The translations under genes and the position numbers were made by a program. A stretch of 64,000 nucleotides of DNA from DATJGR01 sp963735085 (GTDB lineage Bacteria; Pseudomonadota; Gammaproteobacteria; Pseudomonadales; Azotimanducaceae), in NCBI GenBank assembly GCA_963735085.1, contig CAVTJP010000005.1:1178001-1242000 (forward strand), written 5' to 3'. A model generated the notes under the pieces. That model was not told the origin of the DNA and did no database searches. It saw only the letters and a program-made list of their open reading frames with translations. This document shows, piece after piece, positions 1-9,085 of the stretch (its first letter is position 1; each line of letters starts with the position of its first letter).

Positions 1-663
1 CTGATGCTCGAAGCGGGCCCGGAGATTGGCGTGGCATCAACCAAGGCATTCACTGCACAGCTAGTCGATCTTGCGTTGCTGACGATTCTACTCGGGCGCC
101 ACCAGGGCTTGTCCGCCGCGCGCGAGGCGGAGCTGGTGGCCGCATTGCACGGATTGTCTGCGGTAGTCGAGGCGACGCTTGCGCTGGATTGCGTCACCGC
201 GAAACTGGCGGAACAGTTCATCGATCGTCGGCACGCGCTGTTTTTGGGCCGTGGCTCGCTCTTCCCGGTTGCGCTGGAAGGGGCGTTGAAGCTCAAGGAA
301 ATCTCATACATTCATGCCGAGGGCTATCCGGCCGGTGAGCTCAAACACGGTCCGCTGGCGCTGGTTGATGAGGATATGCCCGTCGTCGCAGTTGCCCCAA
401 ACGACGATCTCCTCAGCAAGCTGCAATCGAATCTGCAGGTGGTTCGCGCACGTGGCGGTGAGTTGTTCGTGTTCGCCGATCACAAGACTGGCTTCATCAA
501 CGAGCCCGGTGTTACGGTCATTCCGGTGCCGTCCATTCACGAGATGCTCGCGCCGATCGTCTACACGATCCCGCTGCAATTGCTCGCGTACCACGCGGCA
601 GTTTTGAAAGGTACGGACGTCGATCAGCCGCGCAACCTCGCGAAGTCCGTCACCGTGGAATAG
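1..663 (+). CDS. glmS: Glutamine--fructose-6-phosphate aminotransferase (isomerizing), C-terminal part
   Basis: The 5' part lies outside the window, so only about 220 C-terminal residues of a roughly 610-residue enzyme are seen. They form the second SIS (sugar isomerase) domain, which isomerises fructose-6-P to glucosamine-6-P at the start of UDP-GlcNAc, peptidoglycan and LPS synthesis. Family hallmarks are the stretch EIGVASTKAFTAQ near the left edge, EGALKLKEISYIHAEGYPAGE, ELKHGPLALVDE and the C-terminus NLAKSVTVE, which closes the active site. The reading frame is open from base 1, so the gene is truncated only by the window edge. The uvrD start codon follows one base after the stop, so the two are probably co-transcribed. 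Confidence 0.97.
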   Translation: MMLEAGPEIGVASTKAFTAQLVDLALLTILLGRHQGLSAAREAELVAALHGLSAVVEATLALDCVTAKLAEQFIDRRHALFLGRGSLFPVALEGALKLKEISYIHAEGYPAGELKHGPLALVDEDMPVVAVAPNDDLLSKLQSNLQVVRARGGELFVFADHKTGFINEPGVTVIPVPSIHEMLAPIVYTIPLQLLAYHAAVLKGTDVDQPRNLAKSVTVE

Positions 664-664
664 C

Positions 665-2896
665 GTGGACGTCTCCCGCATTCTTGACGGCCTCAACGAC
701 CCCCAGCGCGAGGCGGTCACAGCGCCGCCCGGCAATCTGCTGGTCGTAGCAGGCGCCGGCAGTGGCAAGACGCGGGTGCTGGTGCATCGGATCGCGTGGT
801 TGATCGAAGCCGAGGGCGTATCTCCCCATGGTGTCCTCGCGGTGACGTTCACAAACAAGGCCGCGAGTGAGATGCGCAACCGCACCGAAGCACTGTTGCG
901 GATGCCTGGGCGCTCCCTGTGGGTAGGCACGTTCCACGGCATCGCACACCGCTTGCTGCGCACGCACTGGAACGAGGCAAAGCTGCCGCAGAACTTTCAG
1001 ATCCTCGACTCCGACGATCAACTGCGCCTCGTCAAGCGCGTGATGCGTGCGCTTGACATCGACGAAGCGCGATGGGCACCGCGCCAGGCGCAGTGGTTCA
1101 TCAATGGCCAGAAAGATGAAGGTCGCCGTGCGCGCGATGTCGCCGCAGGCGACGACCTGTTCCTGATCACCCATCGACGCATCTATGAGGCGTACGAAGA
1201 ACTCTGCCTCAACAGCGGCCTGGTGGATTTTGCGGAATTGCTGCTCCGTAGCCATGAACTGTGGCTCGACGTACCTGATCTGCTCGCCCACTACCAGGGC
1301 CGCTTCCAGCATCTGCTGGTAGACGAATTCCAGGACACGAACACGATCCAGTATGCGTGGCTGCGCGTTCTGGCCGGAGCCCACGCGCGCATTGTCGCGG
1401 TCGGCGATGACGATCAGTCGATCTACGGCTGGCGCGGCGCGCGCATCGAAAACATTCACCGCTTCCAGCAGGATTTCGGTGACGTGGCAATCATTCGCCT
1501 CGAGCAGAACTATCGTTCGACAGGAACGATTCTGAAGGCGGCGAATGCGCTGATCGACCACAACACCGACCGGCTGGGTAAGCAGTTGTGGACCAACGAC
1601 GTTGAAGGTGATCCGATCGCGCTGTATGCGGCCTACAACGAGCTCGATGAGGCGCGCTTCATCGCCGATCGGGTCGAATCGTGGATCGACCAGGGCGGCG
1701 ATGCGATCGACGTGGCGCTGCTATATCGGTCCAATGCGCAGAGCCGGGTGTTGGAGGAGGCGCTGTTGCGCGCCCAGATTCCGTACCGGATATACGGTGG
1801 TGTGCGGTTCTTCGAACGGCTCGAGGTGAAGAATGCGCTCGCATACATGCGGTTGACCGCACAACCGCATTCAGATCCGGCGTTCGAACGCGTTGTCAAC
1901 ACACCGCCGCGAGGGATTGGTGATAAGACGCTCGGCGCGATCCGAGATCGAGCGCGCGACAGAGGTGTTTCGATGTGGCAAGCGGCGAAGGAGGGTATCG
2001 CCGACGGTTCCTACGCGCGTGCCGGCCATGCAATTCTGGCATTCGTCACCTTGATCGAGCAAATGTCGGCGGCGGTCGATGGGCTGCCGTTGCACGAACT
2101 CGCGCAACACTGCATCGAAGTGAGCGGTCTGCTCGAGTTCCACACCCGCGAAAAAGGTGAGCGCGGGCTCGCACGCAAGGAGAATCTCGAGGAACTGATT
2201 ACCGCCTGCCGACAGTTCAGCGGTGAAGTCGCGCTACCCCTCGATGAGACGGGCGAGGTGCGTGAAGGGCACGCGTCGTTGCTCGATGAGTTTCTCGATC
2301 AAGCCGCACTCGAAAGCGGTGAGCATCAGGGCGACACCGACGGCAACTGCGTTCAGTTGATGACGTTGCATTCGGCTAAGGGGTTGGAATTTCCGATCGT
2401 CTTCCTGGCCGGCATGGAAGAAGGGCTGTTCCCACATCGAATGTCGGCGGAGGAGCCTGGCCGAATGGAGGAGGAGCGGCGGTTGTGCTATGTCGGCATC
2501 ACGCGCGCGATGCGGCAACTCACGTTGACCTTTGCGGAGACACGGCGCCTGCACGGAAGTGATTCGTACAATCGCCCGTCGCGGTTCATCAGCGAGATTC
2601 CGCACGCGTTGCTGCAGGAGATTCGCATGCGCGGCGCGGTGGCGCGCCCTTATGCTGCACCTCGCACTGGCGGCGGTGGACGGAGCCATTCCGATAGCGC
2701 GCGGGGCGTGACGCGCATTGCCGCGGATGACGGCGCATTGCGGATCGGGCAACGGGTGCTGCACGGCAAATTCGGTGAAGGTGTCGTATTGCAGGCGGAA
2801 GGACACGGCGACCGCGCACGCGTGCAGGTGAACTTTGCGCGTGACGGAGCGAAATGGTTAATGCTCGGCTTCGCAAAGTTGCAGCCGCTGGATTAA
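665..2896 (+). CDS. uvrD: DNA helicase II (UvrD), superfamily 1A
   Basis: ATP-dependent 3'-5' helicase of nucleotide excision repair and mismatch repair, 743 aa, close to the usual length. Visible motifs in order are Walker A AGAGSGKT (about residues 29-36), Walker B VDEFQDTN (about 220), GDDDQSIYGWRGA (about 247), TLHSAKGLEFPIVFLAG (about 567) and EERRLCYVGITRA. The C-terminal 50 residues (from RIGQRVLHGKFGEGVV) match the small Tudor-like domain of UvrD, which binds RNA polymerase. The start is GTG one base after the glmS stop; a weak GGAA lies about 7 bases upstream. PcrA/Rep are alternatives by sequence class, but the C-terminal domain and host favour UvrD. Confidence 0.95.
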   Translation: MDVSRILDGLNDPQREAVTAPPGNLLVVAGAGSGKTRVLVHRIAWLIEAEGVSPHGVLAVTFTNKAASEMRNRTEALLRMPGRSLWVGTFHGIAHRLLRTHWNEAKLPQNFQILDSDDQLRLVKRVMRALDIDEARWAPRQAQWFINGQKDEGRRARDVAAGDDLFLITHRRIYEAYEELCLNSGLVDFAELLLRSHELWLDVPDLLAHYQGRFQHLLVDEFQDTNTIQYAWLRVLAGAHARIVAVGDDDQSIYGWRGARIENIHRFQQDFGDVAIIRLEQNYRSTGTILKAANALIDHNTDRLGKQLWTNDVEGDPIALYAAYNELDEARFIADRVESWIDQGGDAIDVALLYRSNAQSRVLEEALLRAQIPYRIYGGVRFFERLEVKNALAYMRLTAQPHSDPAFERVVNTPPRGIGDKTLGAIRDRARDRGVSMWQAAKEGIADGSYARAGHAILAFVTLIEQMSAAVDGLPLHELAQHCIEVSGLLEFHTREKGERGLARKENLEELITACRQFSGEVALPLDETGEVREGHASLLDEFLDQAALESGEHQGDTDGNCVQLMTLHSAKGLEFPIVFLAGMEEGLFPHRMSAEEPGRMEEERRLCYVGITRAMRQLTLTFAETRRLHGSDSYNRPSRFISEIPHALLQEIRMRGAVARPYAAPRTGGGGRSHSDSARGVTRIAADDGALRIGQRVLHGKFGEGVVLQAEGHGDRARVQVNFARDGAKWLMLGFAKLQPLD

Positions 2897-2934
2897 CGCG
2901 GTGTACACCCGGACCGAGGGCACCTGAGAGGCTG

Positions 2935-3768
2935 ATGTCGATGGAACACAAAGTGACCCGCTATGCGGTCGACGACGCTATTGCAACAATCACGCTGCAT
3001 CGACCTCACCGCATGAATGCCTGGACTGGGCGTATGCACGCGGAGTATCGGCATTGCATCGATCTCGCCGAACGCGACGCGTCTGTGCGCGCAATTGTCG
3101 TGACCGGCGCGGGTCGCGGATTTTGTGTTGGCGGTGACGCGGTCGCATTGCAGGGCCACGTCAAAAAAGGCGGTTACGACCCCGGCACGCCGCTGGCGCT
3201 CGCCGAGCCGGGTTTCGGAACGTCAGCGGAGTTCGATGCGAGCTTCGCGTATCACTTCGGCCTCTCCAAACCGGTGATTGCGGCGATCAACGGCCCGGCG
3301 GCCGGCGTGGGTCTGGCGCTCGCGTGCTTTGCTGATCTGCGTTTTGCGGCGGCGGGGATCAAGCTGACCACCGCACACGGTAAGTTGAATCTACCGGCGG
3401 AATATGGATTGTCATGGCTGCTGCCGAGGATGATCGGTCTGACGCGTGCCAATGAATTGTTGCTGACGAGCCGTGTGTTTCTGGCCGAAGAGGCGCTGGC
3501 ACTTGGTCTCGTCAACGCGGTGCATCCTATCGAAACGCTGCTCGAAGAAACCAATGCGTTTACGCGTAACCTGATCACGACCGTGTCACCCAACTCGTTG
3601 CGTCAAACGCGTTGGCAGATCTACCGGGACCTGCATCGAAGCATCGGCAGTTCGGTGCGCGACTCGGAGGCGCTGCTCGATTCGATGATGCGCGAGCCGG
3701 ACTATGCCGAAGGCGTGGCCGCGTTCATCGAAAAGCGTTCGCCTGGGTGGCGGGTGCCCGATGCCTGA
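2935..3768 (+). CDS. Enoyl-CoA hydratase/isomerase family protein
   Basis: A 277-aa crotonase-fold protein, likely acting on a CoA thioester. Seen: ITLHRPHRMNAWTG near the N-terminus, the first oxyanion-hole segment GAGRGFCVGGDAVALQG, the second oxyanion-hole segment AAINGPAAGVGLALACFADLRFAA, then EYGLSWLLPRMIGLTRA and EALALGLVNAV. The canonical GAGxxFCxGxD and the acidic position around EYGLS are present, so it is probably catalytic. The ATG at 2935 is preceded by GAGAG; an in-frame extension to 2854 would run into uvrD and is not favoured. It follows uvrD by 38 bp. Substrate cannot be told from sequence; no other beta-oxidation gene is nearby. Confidence 0.88.
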   Translation: MSMEHKVTRYAVDDAIATITLHRPHRMNAWTGRMHAEYRHCIDLAERDASVRAIVVTGAGRGFCVGGDAVALQGHVKKGGYDPGTPLALAEPGFGTSAEFDASFAYHFGLSKPVIAAINGPAAGVGLALACFADLRFAAAGIKLTTAHGKLNLPAEYGLSWLLPRMIGLTRANELLLTSRVFLAEEALALGLVNAVHPIETLLEETNAFTRNLITTVSPNSLRQTRWQIYRDLHRSIGSSVRDSEALLDSMMREPDYAEGVAAFIEKRSPGWRVPDA

Positions 3769-3814
3769 CCTCGTTGTAGGAAAATTCGGCGACGAATCGA
3801 TAGTGAGTGCATAC

Positions 3815-5401
3815 TCAGGTTGGGCGGAAGCTATCCGCATCGGCGAGATGCCACACACCGTCCCATTCCGGTCCGGCGCGCTCTTCAAGCAATTGTCCGG
3901 GGGCGAGCCAATCCAGCGCGCGATCGAGCGTTGCCACCGCGCGCGACGCCATCCGCTGATTGATGTGCTGCGGCCGTAACCGCGACGGATGGTCGAGGCC
4001 CGCTGCCGCGATCAACTCGACGAGTGCGCCGACGGTGTGGCGGTGGAAATTCGCCACGCGCGTGGCTTTGTCTGAAGCTACGAGTGCCCGTTGGCGCAAC
4101 GGATCCTGCGTTGCGATGCCAACCGGGCATTGATTGGTGTGACATTTCTGCGATTGCAGGCAGCCGAGCGCGAACATGAATCCGCGCGCGGAGTTGCACC
4201 AGTCGGCGCCGATTGCCATGGCGACGGCGATGTCGAATCCGGTGATGATCTTGCCGCTGACACCAAGTTTCAGACGATCGCGCAGCCCGCATCCAACGAG
4301 TGCGTTCTGTGCGAAACATAATGCGTCGCGCCGCGGCATGCCGACATGGTCCGAGAACTCGACCGGTGCGGCGCCGGTACCGCCTTCCTTTCCGTCGATA
4401 ACGATGAAGTCGGGGAAGATCCCCGTCTCGATCATCGCCTTGCAGATGCCAAGGAATTCCCATTTGTGCCCGATGCAGAGCTTGAACCCGGTGGGCTTCC
4501 CGTCGCTCAGTTCACGCAAGCTGGCAACAAAATGGAGCAACCCCTTCGGCGAATCGAACTCCTGGTGGAATGACGGCGATACGCAGTCTTCGCCGACGGG
4601 AACGCCGCGCACCCGAGCGATTTCCGCGTTCACTTTGGCGCCTGGCAGGATGCCGCCATGCCCGGGTTTGGCGCCCTGTGACAACTTGATCTCGATCATC
4701 CGGACGGCGTCGGCACTCGCGCGCGCTTTGAATTGGTCTGGATCGAAGCGGCCGGCGGCGGTTCGACAGCCGAAATAGCCGGTGCCGATTTCCCAGATGA
4801 TGTCGCCGCCGGCTTCCAGGTGATAGTCGCTCAAACCGCCTTCGCCGGTATCGTGCGCAAAGCCGCCGGACTTCGCGCCGCGGTTCAACGCGCGAATCGC
4901 CGCCGCACTCAGCGCTCCGAAGCTCATCGCTGAGATATTCAACACAGAGGACGAATACGGTTGAGAACATTGGTCGTTGCCGATTTGAATGCGGGGCGGG
5001 TGTTCGGCTGTTGGGCATGGTGCGATGGAGTGGTTGATCCATTCGTAGCCGACATCCATTACCCGGCGCTCGGTACCGAATGGCATCGTGTCGACGACGT
5101 TCTTGGCGCGCTGGTAGACAAGTGAGCGGTGCTCACGATCGAACGGCGTACCGTCGGTGTCGCTCTCGACGAAATATTGGTGAACCTGCGGCCGAATCGC
5201 TTCCGCCATCATGCGCAGATGTCCACTGAGTGGATAGTTGCGGTACAGGCTGTGCTTGCGCTGCAGCAGATCCCAGATACCGAGTAACACCAGCGCCGAT
5301 AGCGCGATTGCCGGCCACCAGGCCATCCCAGCCATCGCCGCCGACGTGGCCGTCAGCCACAGCAATATGACGCCGATGAAAGGCAGATAGCGCCGCATCA
5401 T
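3815..5401 (-). CDS. FMN-binding glutamate-synthase-family protein, membrane anchored
   Basis: 528 aa. Residues about 4-45 hold two hydrophobic segments, so the enzyme is probably membrane attached. The remainder is the FMN/Fe-S domain of the large glutamate synthase subunit (GltB) without the N-terminal glutaminase domain: SMSFGALSAAAIRALNRGA, GAKPGHGGILPGAKV, DFIVIDGKEGGTGAAP and the 3Fe-4S cysteine pattern CLQSQKCHTNQCPVGIATQ. Such stand-alone proteins are widespread, and their physiological reaction and electron partner are unsettled. The start is ATG at 5401, overlapping the ubiA stop as ATGA, so translation is probably coupled to ubiA. An upstream in-frame extension lies inside ubiA and is rejected. 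It converges on the enoyl-CoA hydratase gene across 46 bp. Confidence 0.88.
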   Translation of the reverse strand: MMRRYLPFIGVILLWLTATSAAMAGMAWWPAIALSALVLLGIWDLLQRKHSLYRNYPLSGHLRMMAEAIRPQVHQYFVESDTDGTPFDREHRSLVYQRAKNVVDTMPFGTERRVMDVGYEWINHSIAPCPTAEHPPRIQIGNDQCSQPYSSSVLNISAMSFGALSAAAIRALNRGAKSGGFAHDTGEGGLSDYHLEAGGDIIWEIGTGYFGCRTAAGRFDPDQFKARASADAVRMIEIKLSQGAKPGHGGILPGAKVNAEIARVRGVPVGEDCVSPSFHQEFDSPKGLLHFVASLRELSDGKPTGFKLCIGHKWEFLGICKAMIETGIFPDFIVIDGKEGGTGAAPVEFSDHVGMPRRDALCFAQNALVGCGLRDRLKLGVSGKIITGFDIAVAMAIGADWCNSARGFMFALGCLQSQKCHTNQCPVGIATQDPLRQRALVASDKATRVANFHRHTVGALVELIAAAGLDHPSRLRPQHINQRMASRAVATLDRALDWLAPGQLLEERAGPEWDGVWHLADADSFRPT

Positions 5402-6297
5402 GTTCCCCAGGCAAATGGCGGGCCAAATGTAAGTTGGACGACCGTGCCCGCGAATAGCGCGAAGCCAACCCAGACATTGTTGCGAAACGCCGCGAAACAG
5501 CGTGCAGGGCTGCGATCGCTGATCAGAATCTGTTGATACACAAACAGGCCGGTCGCGGCTGTGACACCAATGAAGTAACCGATGCCGTAGTGAAGCCGCC
5601 ATCCGAGCAACGCGAGTGTGACCACCGTCGATGCCTGGAGTGCTGCGACCATTACGCGGTCGGCATGGCCGAACAGAATCGCCGTCGACTTAATGCCAAC
5701 ACGCAAATCGTCTTCCCGGTCGACCATCGCGTAGAGCGTGTCATAGGAAACGATCCACAGCACGCTGGCGACGAACATCAGCCAGGCGGCTTCGGGAACG
5801 GCATGGGAATTCGTTGCCGCGAACGCCATGACAATGCCCCAGCTGAAGGCAGCCCCAAGCACAACCTGCGGCAGGTACGTCCAGCGTTTCATGAATGGAT
5901 AAAGCGTCGCGATTGCGGCACCCGCCACCGCCAGAAACTGGGTGCGCCGATTCAAGAAGAACACCAGCACCAGTGCAATCGCGAGTAATCCCGCAAACAG
6001 CATCAGTGCGGCAGTCTCGGTGACCTGGCGTGTCGCGAGCGGGCGATCGTGTGTGCGCGTGACATGCCCGTCCAGATGTCGATCAGCGTAGTCGTTGATC
6101 ACGCACCCGGCCGCGCGCATCACGATCGTACCGAGTGTGAACAGCACGAGTAGCGACCATGACGGACGTCCAGAGGCCGCAATCCATAATGCCGCCAGGG
6201 TCGGCCACAGCAGCAACAGCGTCCCGACGGGACGATCGAAGCGCATCAAACGCACATACGGATGAATCCGCTGGGTCAGGCGGGTCAGACTGGTCAC
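5398..6297 (-). CDS. ubiA: 4-hydroxybenzoate polyprenyltransferase
   Basis: Integral membrane prenyltransferase (299 aa) that attaches the polyprenyl tail to 4-hydroxybenzoate in ubiquinone synthesis. The first aspartate-rich motif is NDYADRHLDGHV (from N68), followed by TRTHDRPLATRQV; the second is DREDDLRVGIKSTAILFG near residue 190. About eight hydrophobic helices follow the conserved RLMRFDRPVGTLLLLWP segment. The start is GTG at 6297; in-frame ATG codons lie further in at RLMRF and would shorten the protein. ubiC, the usual partner making 4-hydroxybenzoate, is not adjacent. The gene overlaps the downstream FMN protein by 4 bp. Confidence 0.95.
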   Translation of the reverse strand: MTSLTRLTQRIHPYVRLMRFDRPVGTLLLLWPTLAALWIAASGRPSWSLLVLFTLGTIVMRAAGCVINDYADRHLDGHVTRTHDRPLATRQVTETAALMLFAGLLAIALVLVFFLNRRTQFLAVAGAAIATLYPFMKRWTYLPQVVLGAAFSWGIVMAFAATNSHAVPEAAWLMFVASVLWIVSYDTLYAMVDREDDLRVGIKSTAILFGHADRVMVAALQASTVVTLALLGWRLHYGIGYFIGVTAATGLFVYQQILISDRSPARCFAAFRNNVWVGFALFAGTVVQLTFGPPFAWGT

Positions 6298-6461
6298 ACG
6301 GGTCGCTCGATCGGGACCGGTGGAGTCTAACGGTTTGGCGGCGCACGGTAACGGTGTGTGGTTGCACCGACGGGTGCATGGACGTGGGTGTCATTTGCAT
6401 TTTCGAGATCACGCAAGTAGCGTACTGCGCCTCGAAATTCGACCTGTGAGAGCGCGCCGAG

Positions 6462-6629
6462 ATGCGAAAGTGGCAGTGTATCGTTTGCGGCTGGATCTAC
6501 GACGAAGCCGAAGGATACCCCGAAGAAGGCATAGCGCCGGGAACGACGTGGGATAAAGTGCCAGAGGATTTTGTCTGCCCTGAATGCGGAGTCAGCAAAG
6601 AAGATTTCGAGATGATTGAAGTCGGCTGA
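6462..6629 (+). CDS. Rubredoxin
   Basis: A 55-residue protein with two CxxCG-type knuckles, CIVCG (C6, C9) and CPECG (C39, C42), which bind the single Fe(SCys)4 centre. Between them lies the typical core WIYDEAEGYPEEGIAPGTTW and then DKVPEDFVCPECG. Rubredoxins carry single electrons in the cytoplasm, for example to alkane hydroxylases or in oxygen and peroxide detoxification; no partner reductase or hydroxylase is encoded here. The ATG at 6462 is the only sensible start because an in-frame TGA lies five codons upstream. It diverges from ubiA and converges on recG, whose stop is 4 bp away. Confidence 0.95.
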   Translation: MRKWQCIVCGWIYDEAEGYPEEGIAPGTTWDKVPEDFVCPECGVSKEDFEMIEVG

Positions 6630-6633
6630 CACC

Positions 6634-8664
<2,031 letters not shown>

Positions 8665-8686
8665 CGGCGAAGGCCCGGTCACGGTC

Positions 8687-9085
8687 CTAGTCGCCGGGCA
8701 GCACCATGACGGCATCGATCTCCACCTGAGCGCCGCGCGGTAACTCGGCGATGCCGACGGCCGCCCGCGCAGGATACGGCGCCGCGAAGCGCTGAGCCAT
8801 GGCTTCGTTTACGCGGGAAAAATTCGTAAGCGATGTCAGATATACGGTGAGCTTCACGATGTGTTCGAAGTTGCCGCCGGCGGCGACTGCAACGGCGCGC
8901 AGGTTGTCCAGCACCTGTCGAATCTGGAGGTCGATGTCATCACCGACCAACTCCATCGTCGTCGGGTCCAGTGCGATTTGACCGGAGAGATATACCGTCC
9001 TGCCGACTCGAACGGCTTGCGAGTAAGGCCCGATTGCCGCAGGCGCATTCGGGGTGCCGATGCTCGTGCGTGAAGCATCGCTCAT
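8687..9085 (-). CDS. ridA: RidA family reactive enamine/imine deaminase
   Basis: 132-residue YjgF/YER057c/UK114-type protein that hydrolyses reactive 2-aminoacrylate-type enamines made by PLP enzymes. Family positions seen: IGPYSQAVRVGRTVYLSGQI, the conserved Arg in ARAAVGIAELPRGAQVEIDAV and the closing glutamate of VEID. The ATG at 9085 overlaps the spoT stop as ATGA, so it is probably translated by coupling to spoT. Linkage of ridA behind spoT is common in gammaproteobacteria. Confidence 0.93.
   Translation of the reverse strand: MSDASRTSIGTPNAPAAIGPYSQAVRVGRTVYLSGQIALDPTTMELVGDDIDLQIRQVLDNLRAVAVAAGGNFEHIVKLTVYLTSLTNFSRVNEAMAQRFAAPYPARAAVGIAELPRGAQVEIDAVMVLPGD

Noticed and set aside
650..1561. 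Minus-strand open frame opposite uvrD
   Set aside because: Antisense to uvrD motifs; codon-shadow of the real gene.
3704..3979. Plus-strand frame after the enoyl-CoA hydratase
   Set aside because: It overlaps both flanking genes in other frames and has no ribosome site or conservation.
6363..6378. Perfect inverted repeat TGCACC-GACG-GGTGCA between ubiA and the rubredoxin
   Set aside because: Could be an operator or chance hairpin; no T-run to make it a terminator and no second copy, so not called.
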